From Sediminibacterium sp. Gen4 (lineage in GTDB: Bacteria; Bacteroidota; Bacteroidia; Chitinophagales; Chitinophagaceae), in contig JACBFI010000002.1 in NCBI GenBank assembly GCA_013391385.1, positions 1 through 64,000 of the forward strand: a DNA stretch of 64,000 nucleotides. Reading direction: 5' to 3'. The notes under the pieces are model-generated. The model was not told where the DNA came from. It searched no databases and was given only the letters and a program-made list of their open reading frames with translations. Every line of letters starts with the position of its first letter. Positions within the stretch are counted from its first letter, which is position 1. A program made the translations under genes and the position numbers. Below are positions 8,132 to 17,423 of this stretch, piece by piece.

Positions 8132-9652
8132 ATGCATATGAATCTCAAGAACATTTTAGCCGTGGTTGCCATCAGTGCTACCACTGCTGTCCTTAGTGTT
8201 TGGGGCTTTAGTAAGTACAATGATTACCAGCGTGCAGGAATGCAAGAAGATGGAAAGCTACCTGTGAATTATGCCGGATTTTTTGATAAAAACAATAATA
8301 CAGGTTCGGCAGTAGACTTTACGCCTGCTGCTACTTCTGCTACTCCAGCAGTGGTGCATATCAAAACAAAAACTAAAGCACGTCAGGTGAGCAATCGCCA
8401 ACGTAATCCTTTTGCCGATATGTTTGGGGATGATTTTGGTGATTTCTTTGGCGGACCTCGTGTCATTCCTGAGCAACGTGCCAGTGGAAGTGGCGTATTG
8501 ATCACTGAAGATGGATATATCATCACCAATAATCACGTAGTAGATGGTGCGGATGAGATCAATGTTACCTTGGCCAATAAAAAATCTTATAAAGGTTCTG
8601 TCATTGGTACAGACCCAAGCAGTGATATTGCCGTGATTAAAATTGAAGGTAAATCCTTGCCGTATTTGGTTTATGGCAATAGTGATGAGGTAAAACTCGG
8701 ACAGTGGGTACTAGCCATTGGTTATCCTTTAAACCTGGATGCAACAGTTACTGCAGGGATTGTTAGTGCTAAGTCAAGATCTATAGGTATTAATAGTCGT
8801 CAGAGTCAAAGTCCGGTTGAATCATTTATCCAAACAGATGCTGCTGTAAACTCCGGCAATAGTGGTGGTGCATTGATCAACACCACAGGCGAATTGATTG
8901 GCATCAACTCTGCGATCGCCTCTCCTACCGGTTCTTATGCAGGATACTCTTATGCAATCCCCGTGAACATTGTGAAAAAGATTGTAACGGATATTGTGAA
9001 GTTTGGAACTGTTCAGCGTGCTTATATCGGTATCAACTATCCGAATGAGAATCTTTCTGACGATCAGAAACGCGAATTGGAAAAAGAAATTGGTGTTGCC
9101 GTTAAAGAAGGTGAAGGTGTTTATATTACTGGTGTTCCTGAAGGAGGTGCTGCTGCAGCAGCAGGATTGAAAAAAGGAGATATTGTTACCAAAGTAAATG
9201 GTAACCCTGTTACCAGTGGACCAGAATTACAGGAACAAGTAGCTTTGTACAAACCGGGTGATAAAATTACCTTGGCTTACAAACGTGGTGGAAAGGAAAA
9301 TACAGTTGGTATTACCCTGAAAAACAAAGCTGGTACTACTGACATTGTTAAAAACACTTCCGTTATTGAGCAGATAGGTGGTGAACTGGAAAATATTGAT
9401 AAAAGTTTGGCTGCTGCCAATGACATCAAAGGGGGCGTAAGGGTTAGAAAAGTAGGCAATGGCTTGTTAAGTAAAAGCAGAATGCAAGACGGATTTGTGA
9501 TCACAGGAGTGAACGGACGTGAAGTTAAGAATCTGCAAGAGTTTCAGGAAATTATTACCTCATTGAAAGGTAGTGGTGTTATTCGTCTCGAAGGTATTTA
9601 TCCTGGATTTGAAGGAAACTATACTTATCCGCTTACACTGGCAAAAGAATAA
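8132..9652 (+). CDS. Deg/HtrA-type periplasmic serine protease with PDZ domains
   Basis: 506 residues. A signal sequence or anchor (about 8-27) is followed by a trypsin-like domain with the catalytic triad: His in ITNNHVVDG, Asp in SSDIAVIKIEG, Ser in NSGNSGGALINTTG. PDZ1 spans about 320-405 (GVPEGGAAAAAGLKKGDIVT). A shorter second PDZ follows (about 435-500, DGFVITGVNGREVKNL). A Gly/Asp/Phe-rich loop (NPFADMFGDDFGDFFGG) before the protease core is the LA-like loop region. It degrades or refolds misfolded envelope proteins. It is monocistronic; the 237-base upstream region has no gene. Confidence 0.95.
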   Translation: MHMNLKNILAVVAISATTAVLSVWGFSKYNDYQRAGMQEDGKLPVNYAGFFDKNNNTGSAVDFTPAATSATPAVVHIKTKTKARQVSNRQRNPFADMFGDDFGDFFGGPRVIPEQRASGSGVLITEDGYIITNNHVVDGADEINVTLANKKSYKGSVIGTDPSSDIAVIKIEGKSLPYLVYGNSDEVKLGQWVLAIGYPLNLDATVTAGIVSAKSRSIGINSRQSQSPVESFIQTDAAVNSGNSGGALINTTGELIGINSAIASPTGSYAGYSYAIPVNIVKKIVTDIVKFGTVQRAYIGINYPNENLSDDQKRELEKEIGVAVKEGEGVYITGVPEGGAAAAAGLKKGDIVTKVNGNPVTSGPELQEQVALYKPGDKITLAYKRGGKENTVGITLKNKAGTTDIVKNTSVIEQIGGELENIDKSLAAANDIKGGVRVRKVGNGLLSKSRMQDGFVITGVNGREVKNLQEFQEIITSLKGSGVIRLEGIYPGFEGNYTYPLTLAKE

Positions 9653-9672
9653 TATAAAGTGGTAGAACACAT

Positions 9673-9705
9673 AAAAAAAGGCAACTGAATCAGTTGCCTT
9701 TTTTT
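9673..9705. terminator. Bidirectional terminator between the Deg protease and GH13 genes
   Basis: A perfect 15-bp stem made of an A7 tract and GGCAACTG with its complement, with a 3-nt loop, flanked by A and T runs on both sides. The stop codon of the minus-strand GH13 gene sits in the loop region, so the hairpin encodes that protein's last residues. Confidence 0.92.
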
Positions 9706-10958
9706 ATGTAAACAAGGTGATCACCTGGCATTAATTCAAAATGTTCCTTTGTTGAAAATGAATAAGTCAATGATGAAAACAGATTGATAAAGTTTCCTTG
9801 TAGCCATTCATGCTGCACGGCAATGGTTGCTCTTTCTTTGTCGGAAAGATTCAATAATACCAATACTATTTCATTGTCGCTTTTCCTGAAATAAGCCATG
9901 ATAAAATTTTGTTCAGCAGGAAGAATAAATGTCTCTCCTTCTAAGAGAGCCAATGATTTTTTTCGATACTGTAAGAGTTGCTGATAAAATATATGAAGTG
10001 CAGGTGTTTCTTGCCACGCTATTTGATCCTTATCAAAAAAAGCAAGTCGTTTAAGGTTGGGATTTTCTTGTCCGCTATACACCAATGGCATTCCTTGCCA
10101 AGTGCATGCAAATACAGCCCATGCTTTTGCTGCTATACCATATTTTTCATACTCAGTTCCATTCCAACTATTTTCATCATGATTACTGGTAAAAAAAAGC
10201 TTGATTGCACCGGGTGGATATTGTGAATAAGCATGTAATACTTCTCTTACTTCATGTAAGCCATGTTCACCTTTCATGAATTTTTCGGATACATGCATCC
10301 ACCACCATGCATACGTAGCATCAAAAGCATTGTGGTATTCTACAACTTCACATTCAGCCAGCCAGAAGCAAGGTTTTATGGCATCACATTGTGTTCTTGC
10401 ATATACCCAAAAGTCGAGTGGTACAAGATGAGCCATATCGCAACGAAATCCATCGATATCAAATTCAGTGATCCAATACTGCATTGCGTTGACTAAAGCA
10501 GATCGCATGTCATGGTTGTCAAAATTCAAATCAATTACATCTTTCCACCCATTTCGTTCTGTAAAATTTCCTTCTTCATCTCTAATAAACCAATCAGGAT
10601 GGGTTTGGGTCCAATGATGATCTGCTCCCGTATGATTAGCAACCCAGTCAATGATCAATTTCATATCCAATGCATGCACTTGATCGACCATCTCTTTAAA
10701 ATCTGTTGCTGTTCCAAACTCCGGATTGATATCGGTATAGCTGCTACAAGCATAATAACTACCCAGAGTCCCCTGACGTTTCTCTACACTGATAGGAGTA
10801 ATAGGCATGAACCAAAGAATATCAATACCCATTTCTTTTAATCTCGGCAGATGTTCCATGAATGCACGAAAAGTTCCTTCCGGAGTGTACTGTCTGATAT
10901 TCACCTCGTAAACAACGGCATGCTTCGCCCAAGGTGTAACGGTAAATCGATTGCTCAT
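9690..10958 (-). CDS. Cytosolic GH13 alpha-amylase family glycosidase
   Basis: 422 residues with no signal peptide. The four GH13 motifs are present: DWVANHTG (region I), GFRCDMA with the nucleophile Asp (region II), LAECEVVEYH with the acid/base Glu (region III) and FTSNHDENSWNG (region IV). The N terminus VVYEVNIRQYTPEGTF starts the (beta/alpha)8 barrel, and a C-terminal beta domain follows from about 345. It acts on alpha-glucans or maltodextrins inside the cell; the exact specificity cannot be read. No maltose-utilisation genes adjoin it. The last codons and stop lie in a terminator hairpin. Confidence 0.9.
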   Translation of the reverse strand: MSNRFTVTPWAKHAVVYEVNIRQYTPEGTFRAFMEHLPRLKEMGIDILWFMPITPISVEKRQGTLGSYYACSSYTDINPEFGTATDFKEMVDQVHALDMKLIIDWVANHTGADHHWTQTHPDWFIRDEEGNFTERNGWKDVIDLNFDNHDMRSALVNAMQYWITEFDIDGFRCDMAHLVPLDFWVYARTQCDAIKPCFWLAECEVVEYHNAFDATYAWWWMHVSEKFMKGEHGLHEVREVLHAYSQYPPGAIKLFFTSNHDENSWNGTEYEKYGIAAKAWAVFACTWQGMPLVYSGQENPNLKRLAFFDKDQIAWQETPALHIFYQQLLQYRKKSLALLEGETFILPAEQNFIMAYFRKSDNEIVLVLLNLSDKERATIAVQHEWLQGNFINLFSSLTYSFSTKEHFELMPGDHLVYIKKGN

Positions 10959-11053
10959 GCTACGATGTTACTGATTTTTCCATAAATCAGGTATTTATAC
11001 GTATTGTATGGCTTGATAGGTGCCATTAGTTTTACCATTTCAAACTTAGGAAT

Positions 11054-11884
11054 ATGGCATCCAAGAAGCAAATCATCATCGTGAAAGACAAGCGAATCGA
11101 ATTACTCAAGAATGGCACTATCGATTTTATATCATTGACCGACATAGCTAGATATAAGAATCCATCTGAGCCGAAGGATATCATCAAAAACTGGATGCGA
11201 ACCAAGTCTACCATTGAGTTTCTAGGGATCTGGGAACTATTGCATAATCCCGATTTCAAAGGGGTCGATTTCGACCCCTTATTGAAGGAAGCTGGCAGTA
11301 ACAGCTTCATACTATCCCCATTAAAATGGATAACCCTCGTCAATGCAAAAGGCATCGTTGTAAAAGCGGGAAATTCAGGTGGTACTTTTGCGCACAAGGA
11401 CATTGCATTTGAATTCGCCTCATGGATCAGTGCAGAATTCAAATTGTACCTAATAAAAGAAGTACAAAGATTAAAAGAACAGGAATCATCTACTCATCAG
11501 CTAGAATGGAGTATTCACAGAACAGTAGCCAAAATCAACCACAAAATTCATACAGATGCTATTGTAGACGTATTAATACCTCCCACCCTCAGTAAAAAGC
11601 AAATAGGAATGGTATATGCAACAGAAGCGGAAGTTATTAATATGGCTGTATTTGGGAAGACAGCAAAACAATGGAAAGAAAATCATACCGGAAATATACG
11701 AGACCAGGCTACGTTAGAGCAACTCATCATTCTCAGTAATCTAGAAAGTATCAATGCACTCTTGATCAGAAATGGGTTAACACAGCAACAACGTTTATTA
11801 GAGTTGAATAAAACAGCTATCCAGCAAATGAAATCCTTACTCAACAACCCTTCTCTGAAACAGTTGGAAAATAAAACTCAATAG
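11054..11884 (+). CDS. KilA-N domain protein
   Basis: 276 residues. The N-terminal half (about 5-135) matches the KilA-N DNA-binding domain: ISLTDIARYKNPSEPKDIIK, then NWMRTKSTIEFLGIWE, and the diagnostic GGTFAHKDIAFEFASWIS. The C-terminal half is helical (LEWSIHRTVAKINHKI; later QQRLLELNKTAIQQMK). KilA-N proteins are typical of phages and mobile islands but also occur as lone chromosomal genes in Bacteroidota; no phage genes are nearby. The 3' end overlaps the convergent symporter gene by 48 bp, an unusually deep tail-to-tail overlap. Function unknown, possibly regulatory. Confidence 0.85.
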   Translation: MASKKQIIIVKDKRIELLKNGTIDFISLTDIARYKNPSEPKDIIKNWMRTKSTIEFLGIWELLHNPDFKGVDFDPLLKEAGSNSFILSPLKWITLVNAKGIVVKAGNSGGTFAHKDIAFEFASWISAEFKLYLIKEVQRLKEQESSTHQLEWSIHRTVAKINHKIHTDAIVDVLIPPTLSKKQIGMVYATEAEVINMAVFGKTAKQWKENHTGNIRDQATLEQLIILSNLESINALLIRNGLTQQQRLLELNKTAIQQMKSLLNNPSLKQLENKTQ

Positions 11885-13555
11885 AACTACTGCCAAAGCA
11901 CCCACAACATTCAACCAAAGGAAGCCGAGACCTATAATGTTATACCGGTCCAATAAGAAGAACGCAATGACGATCAACTCACCAATAATAGCAGCCGCAA
12001 ACACCGCATTCGCTTGTACTTTTTTCATATAAAATGCCACCAGGAATATACCCAAGATCACACCATAAAAAAGAGAGCCCAGTACATTTACGGCTTCTAT
12101 CAAACTCCCCATACCGGATGCAAATTGGGCTGTGATCACACAAAAGATGCCCCAACCAAGCGTATAATATTTTGATTGCTTATACTCTTTCGCACATTGA
12201 TCAGGATCAGTACTGTCTGTTTTGATTCCTTGTAAACGCTGATGAAAATCGATCATAGTACAAGAAGCCAATGAATTTAGTGCTGCTGCGATAGACCCCC
12301 ACGCCGCTAGAAAGATGATCGCTATCAATAATCCTACCAATCCTTTTGGCAAAAAATCAACTACAAATCTCAAAAAAATATAGTTGGTATCATTCGTATC
12401 CGCTCCAGGCACCGCTTTCGTTAAGATATTTTTATATTGTTTTTGCAACCCGGCCAATTGTTGCGCTCCAACCGCTATACTATCTTTATATTGCTCTTGT
12501 TTCTCTACCGTATATAACCTGCTCCACTCTTGTTGTTTGCTCTGATAAGTATTGAACTGCGTTTGAACAGACACAAGCTCTTGCTGATAGGATGTTTGCA
12601 TCGCTTTTTCTTCTACTGCCTTATTAAAAAAGACCGGTGAAGGTGTAAACTGATAAAAGGTAAACAATAAGGCCCCTAACAATAAGATCAGAAACTGCAT
12701 GGGTACTTTCACCAATCCATTCATAAGTAATCCCAATCTGCTTTCAGTATTGTTCTTGGCTGTTAAATAGCGACCTACCTGCGATTGATCAGTACCGAAA
12801 TAAGAAAGGGCTAAAAAGAAGCCACCAATAATACCACTGATTAAATTGTATCGATCTTTCCAATCGAATCCATTTTCTGTAATACCCGTTGTGATAACAT
12901 TGAGCTTTCCGGAAGCACCACTTACTTTCAAGGCATCATTAAACCCTACGCCTTCCGGTAGATAATCAACAATCAAATATCCAGCAACAAACATTCCGGC
13001 GAATATGATGATCAGTTGTAGTTGTTGTGTATACGCAACTGCCTTTGCCCCACCACTCACCGTATAAATGATCAGCATACCTCCCATGACAATATTTGTC
13101 CAAAAAATATCCCATCCCATCAAAGAAGATAAAATGATCGATGGGGCATAAATACTGATACCCGTAGATAATCCTCTTGAAAGCAAGAACAAAAAAGAAG
13201 TAAAAGTTCGGGTTTTCAGATCAAATCTTTTCTCCAGAAACTCATAAGCAGTAAATAACTTGAGCTTATTGAATAGCGGAACAAAAGTCACACACAATAT
13301 CACCATTGCAATGGGCAAACCAAAATAATACTGCACGAATCGCATACCGTCAGTGAATGCTTGTCCGGGTGCCGATAAAAATGTAATCGCACTTGCTTGT
13401 GTACCCATAATGCTGAGTAATACAAGGTACCAAGGCATACTTCTGTTACTTAGAAAATAGCCTTCAAGATCTTTACTGGTTCTGCTTTTATACAGTCCAT
13501 AAGTAATGATCGCAACAAGTGTAATCACCAGTACTATCCAATCTACCTTACTCAT
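11837..13555 (-). CDS. Sodium:solute symporter (SSS family)
   Basis: 572 residues with about 13-14 transmembrane helices. SSS features include LEGYFLSNRSMPWYLVLLS near the N terminus, GTQASAITFLSAPGQ, and YFGTDQSQVGRYLTAKN. An extra-membrane insert of about 70 residues (about 315-385, EEKAMQTSYQQELVSVQTQF and onward) is rich in Gln and Glu and probably a coiled coil; this form is frequent in Bacteroidota. It imports an unknown solute (sugar, sialic acid or similar) with Na+. Its ATG overlaps the TGA of a 39-residue membrane protein (ATGA), so translation is coupled. It is fourth in an operon after the PIG-L gene and two tiny proteins. Confidence 0.92.
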   Translation of the reverse strand: MSKVDWIVLVITLVAIITYGLYKSRTSKDLEGYFLSNRSMPWYLVLLSIMGTQASAITFLSAPGQAFTDGMRFVQYYFGLPIAMVILCVTFVPLFNKLKLFTAYEFLEKRFDLKTRTFTSFLFLLSRGLSTGISIYAPSIILSSLMGWDIFWTNIVMGGMLIIYTVSGGAKAVAYTQQLQLIIIFAGMFVAGYLIVDYLPEGVGFNDALKVSGASGKLNVITTGITENGFDWKDRYNLISGIIGGFFLALSYFGTDQSQVGRYLTAKNNTESRLGLLMNGLVKVPMQFLILLLGALLFTFYQFTPSPVFFNKAVEEKAMQTSYQQELVSVQTQFNTYQSKQQEWSRLYTVEKQEQYKDSIAVGAQQLAGLQKQYKNILTKAVPGADTNDTNYIFLRFVVDFLPKGLVGLLIAIIFLAAWGSIAAALNSLASCTMIDFHQRLQGIKTDSTDPDQCAKEYKQSKYYTLGWGIFCVITAQFASGMGSLIEAVNVLGSLFYGVILGIFLVAFYMKKVQANAVFAAAIIGELIVIAFFLLDRYNIIGLGFLWLNVVGALAVVLLSFIFQLFQRRVVE

Positions 13556-13671
13556 GCATACGTTTTAGTGAGCCAAAGAAAAAAAAGGATCAATCCCATT
13601 AATACCAACAGCACAAACCAGTACCAACTGCGCCAAGATTTGAATAAAGGGATGTTTTCTTTGTTATTCAT
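13552..13671 (-). CDS. 39-residue single-pass membrane protein coupled to the symporter
   Basis: Reads from ATG at 13671: MNNKENIPLFKSWRSWYWFV, then a hydrophobic stretch to KTYA. One transmembrane helix (about 19-35) preceded by a Trp-rich interfacial segment. The TGA overlaps the ATG of the symporter (13555), and the preceding gene stops 5 bases upstream. The tight packing and coupling argue that it is real and works with the symporter, perhaps as a small auxiliary subunit; that role is inference. I do not recognise a named family. Confidence 0.75.
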   Translation of the reverse strand: MNNKENIPLFKSWRSWYWFVLLVLMGLILFFLWLTKTYA

Positions 13672-13676
13672 ATCCG

Positions 13677-13826
13677 TTATTTATTTCTGTTATGGATGAG
13701 ACTTCCGCTTAATAATCCTAATGCCAAGCCAATTAATAAACCTACACGTACGTTTTTAATCAAAAAACCAATCGCAATTCCAATAACTACCAAAGTCAAT
13801 ATACCGATCTTTCTTCTTTGCTGCAT
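13677..13826 (-). CDS. 49-residue small membrane protein
   Basis: Reads from ATG at 13826: MQQRRKIGILTLVVIGIAIG, then a second hydrophobic stretch and the polar tail HNRNK. It has two short predicted transmembrane helices (about 8-22 and 28-43) separated by KNVR. The ATG lies one base after the stop of the PIG-L reading frame, and its own stop is 5 bases before the next tiny gene. It is thus embedded in the operon between the deacetylase and the symporter. No family recognised. Confidence 0.7.
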   Translation of the reverse strand: MQQRRKIGILTLVVIGIAIGFLIKNVRVGLLIGLALGLLSGSLIHNRNK

Positions 13827-13827
13827 A

Positions 13828-16432
13828 TTATGGTTGTTTGGGTAAGGCAACCAAATTCGCCAGAATTTTAAATGCCCCCGGATTTCCTGCCGGCAATTGT
13901 CTGAACATTACCAAACTTACATAAGCAAAATTACCTTTGCCATATTTCGTTGTAATGAGACTGCCAGTACTTTCTTTTTCTCCTTTATCATTCATTCCTA
14001 AAGGTGCTTCATATTTTCCGATAAACTGATCAGCTTGATACGTACTTCTTTCCTGTACCCAATCATTAAAATCTTCTTGAGAAATTTTATTAGGATAATT
14101 CAGTACCGGATGTTGTGGCTGCACAAATTTTACAACAGCATCTTCCTCTGTTACACGTGTACTACTGATTTGAAAAGGATATGGACCAATCTTGGGATTA
14201 GATACACCACCTTGATTTCTATTATATTGTACGATCAGATTGCCACCATTTTGTACGTAACGCATCATCACATCATACTTTCCGCTAAGCCACTCATGTA
14301 TATTGTAGGCTCTTACACCTGTTATGATTGCATCCAGGTCTTTCAATCCATCATCTGTTACGGATGCATCATCTAAGATTTTCACTTCATACCCCATTTG
14401 TTTCAGTGCTTCCGGCATTACATCTCCCGAACCCGGAATGAACCCGATCTTCTTACCCCTTACTTTAATTTCCGAATCAATCACTTTTACATAATCTCTG
14501 AAAGCATAATGAATGTTGGGAATATGATCGTATTTGATTGCTTTGAAATAATCAGAAAAATTCAAGGCCTTACCTTCTGGGGTAGTAATACGCATCGTTG
14601 CTTCCAAATACTTTACAGGAGCTTTTGAATTATACACTTTAGATATAGGAATATCAATGATTTGTCTTTGCCCTTTTATAAAACTTCTTTTCTCTCCTGA
14701 AATAACCGGTTTCACTGCTTCTTGACGAATATTTAAATCAGTTGTGATTCCAGTTTGTGAGAAATTAGATCGATAAATTACATGTAACATGGAATCTGAA
14801 CGATTTTTTCCATATTCATCTTTTACATTTAATAAGACTACAGATGGAGACATGTACAATTCGACATGTGGCACAATGATAAATGGCTGATAGAGTTCTC
14901 CACGTTCTGCATCTACATATTTATATAGCACCGGCTTCTTCAGATCAAAAGTATACCCATCTATTTCCACTGTAAATACGGCATGATACAGAGGATCATT
15001 CCATGCTTTACCCACATCAATCTGATCTGATACTGTAAACATCCCATCCCTTACTTTAGGTTGACGAAGCCAGTAAGGCTGTGTTATCTCAGCTCCAAAT
15101 ATTGGTACCAAAACTTTTGTAAAGACATAGTTTTTATTTTTTTCAGGATAGAGCATCATTAGGGTATCCTGATAATCAGCCATCTTCACGGAACTGATCT
15201 TCATAGGCACATCAGATCTTTTATTAATAAAGTAACTCACACGTACACTATCTCCTTTTAATGCAGTTTCCTGTTGCGTATACGCTTCTACAAACAATGC
15301 TGAAGCAAATTCAATGATTTCTTTTAGCTCTTTTAGCTTTTGCGATTTCCAAAGCTGATCAGAAGTTTTTAGACTTTCAATCTTGCGATACAATTTCACA
15401 AGCGCTGGAACAGATTTATCCGGACTTTTGAAATCATACTGCTGTAACACTTGTTGAAGTAGTAATTGAATACTATCAATCTGCGCTTTGTTATTGATAG
15501 GAAGCGATGTTGTTTTCCCTTGTGTAGTAACGGTTTGCAAAACAGTATCTACTTTCAATCTTTCCCAACCGGTATTGATTCCCTCCATGATATCTGTCTT
15601 AGCAGAATCTCCACCTGTTGTTACAAAGTATTCAAATACTTCACCTCTTCTTCTAGGCCTGCCTTCAGCCTGACTTTTATGCATGCTTCTTGCTTCTCCA
15701 CCCAATTCTCCATAACTCTTTCCAATCAAGGGATTGTACCCCCCCCACTTCCATTTTTAACTGATTATCACTCGTAGTATTTGTTCTGCCAAAATTGAAA
15801 GTGTTCCATAAAATTCTTTTGGCCTTCCATGGTTTGACTCCGTATCTAAACTGATCCGGAAATTTATTGGGATCTGCCGCTGCTTCAAAAGCTTCATTGG
15901 CAATAATGGCCGAAGCAGCATGGTGACCATGACCAGCCCTTTCATCTCCGGGAAAACGAGCAACAATGATATCGGGTTGGAATTTTCTGATCATCCAAAC
16001 CACATCTTCCAATACCCGTTCACGATCCCAAATACGCAATGCTTCTTCCGCACTTTTACTAAAACCGAATTCATAGGCAGTCGAGAAATATTGCTCAGAT
16101 CCATCGATTGCACGGGCAGCCATTAATTCATGGGTACGAATCATACCCAATTCAATTCCCTGTTCGGGACCGATCAGGTTTTGACCACCATCACCTCTTG
16201 TCAAGCTTAAATACGCGGTACGATACAATTTTTCTTTTGCCAGATAAGGAAGTAAGCCGTTGTTTTCATCATCAGGATGTGCTGCGATATATAGCACACT
16301 GCCAAGCACATTCAGTTTTTTCAACTGCTGGTAAATATCAGAAGAGCTGGCTGTTGGAGGTACAATCTGGGCTTTAACAAAATAAGTCAGCAAACAGAAG
16401 AATAAAAGAAAGGAAGTATTTTTTCTTTTCAT
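13828..16432 (-). pseudogene. PIG-L (LmbE) family deacetylase gene, interrupted by a frameshift in a G8 tract
   Basis: Two overlapping frames encode one protein. The N-terminal part (16432-15677) has a signal peptide (MKRKNTSFLLFFCLLTYFVK) and the PIG-L core: AAHPDDENNG, GDGGQN, and the metal-binding GDERAGHGHHAA. The C-terminal part (15729-13828) continues with the family sequence IGKSYGELGGEARSMHKSQ and ends in a GATase1-like domain (about 430-630 of that part; IITGVRAYNIHEW, RYVQNGGNLIVQYNRN). The frames join if the run of eight G (15746-15739, minus strand) is read as seven, giving EVGGYNPLIG and a protein of about 867 residues. This may be an assembly error, a phase-variable tract or a true pseudogene. 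The predicted enzyme is a periplasmic Zn-dependent N-deacetylase acting on GlcNAc-type substrates. It is first in an operon with two tiny membrane proteins and the symporter. Confidence 0.88.
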
Positions 16433-16509
16433 ACGACAATAATGGTGCTAGCGAAGATAATGGCTGATCCAAGATACGACTCACCGTTTACACAAAAATC
16501 GGTGAACGA

Positions 16510-17349
16510 CTATAGCTTTAACAAAACAGCCCTTACTGTTTTATAATGGCTCCAAGGTATAAAATGATTGGCTCCCGGAATGGTCAGTGTATCCATGAAT
16601 GCAGCATTCTTCATGGCTTTAACTCCAAAATCAAGGTTCGCATAGGGCACCAGGATATCCTTGTCCCCATGAACAATGTAGACTCTAGCTTTTATTTGAT
16701 CCATTTGAGGGGCTAAATCTTTAAGGTCTTTCTTCAAGTACCACAATTCATCATTGGAAGGACGCATAGCACCGGGAACCAGAAATTTAAGTGGATTATT
16801 CATCAACAGAGGACGCCATCGCTCCGGATTTTCTTGTTTGGGATCGATGGATCCTGCCAGTATCACCAAAGCATCAAAAAAATCGGGTCTGTCAATTGCC
16901 AGTTGTATAATCAAAGGCCCTCCTAATGAATGTCCTACTAAATAAACCGGCTTACCATTTTGTTCCTTTTCAAACAAGGGTTGAATGATCATAGACTGAT
17001 CTTGTAAATTCATGGCATCTCCAAAATCACTATAACCAAAGCCGGGACGATCAACTGAAATCATCCGATATTTTTCGAGCAATATTGGATCACGCATAAA
17101 AGCCTCAAAAGCATCCCATGCTCCCGGTGAACCATGAACAAAAACAATGGTGGGCAATGTATCATTTCCTGTTTTGGCATAATGTAAGGTTCTGGTATTT
17201 ACTTTCAACCTCCCGATCCGCAGCGCTACTCCTGCTTTTTTAAACTTCTCGATCGCCTGTTCATCACTGATTCTGAACTTCATACAGCTTTGAGCCATGA
17301 TCGTCCATAAACAAAGAAGAATCAGCATAATAATACCGGTTCGTTTCAT
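16510..17349 (-). CDS. Alpha/beta hydrolase
   Basis: 279 residues starting at MKRTGIIMLILLCLWTIMAQ, a signal anchor or lipoprotein-like leader (Cys follows at about residue 22). The longer frame to 17406 would begin inside a terminator stem, so the internal Met is preferred. Alpha/beta hydrolase fold: oxyanion region FVHGSPGAWDAF, nucleophile elbow GHSLGGP, acid in VHGDKDILVPY, and His in GANHFIPW. Substrate unknown; hydrolysis of an ester or amide is likely. It is downstream of the M14 peptidase on the same strand but separated by a strong terminator. Confidence 0.88.
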   Translation of the reverse strand: MKRTGIIMLILLCLWTIMAQSCMKFRISDEQAIEKFKKAGVALRIGRLKVNTRTLHYAKTGNDTLPTIVFVHGSPGAWDAFEAFMRDPILLEKYRMISVDRPGFGYSDFGDAMNLQDQSMIIQPLFEKEQNGKPVYLVGHSLGGPLIIQLAIDRPDFFDALVILAGSIDPKQENPERWRPLLMNNPLKFLVPGAMRPSNDELWYLKKDLKDLAPQMDQIKARVYIVHGDKDILVPYANLDFGVKAMKNAAFMDTLTIPGANHFIPWSHYKTVRAVLLKL

Positions 17350-17390
17350 TCTTCGCTTGAATTTGCTGGATGAGATCATAAATAAATATA

Positions 17391-17418
17391 AAAAAGGCCG
17401 GATCAAATCCGGCCTTTT
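17391..17418 (-). terminator. Terminator after the M14 peptidase gene
   Basis: AAAAGGCCGGAT pairs with ATCCGGCC around a 3-nt loop; T runs follow on the minus strand. It lies 6 bases after the peptidase stop. Confidence 0.9.
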
Positions 17419-17423
17419 GAATG

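Noticed and set aside
15677-15729. Two separate PIG-L-region genes instead of one
   Set aside because: Neither part is complete, and joining them by one base in the G8 tract restores a single family-length protein.
17349-17406. Longer start for the alpha/beta hydrolase at 17406
   Set aside because: That start lies inside the terminator stem of the upstream gene and precedes the signal-like leader by 19 unconserved residues.
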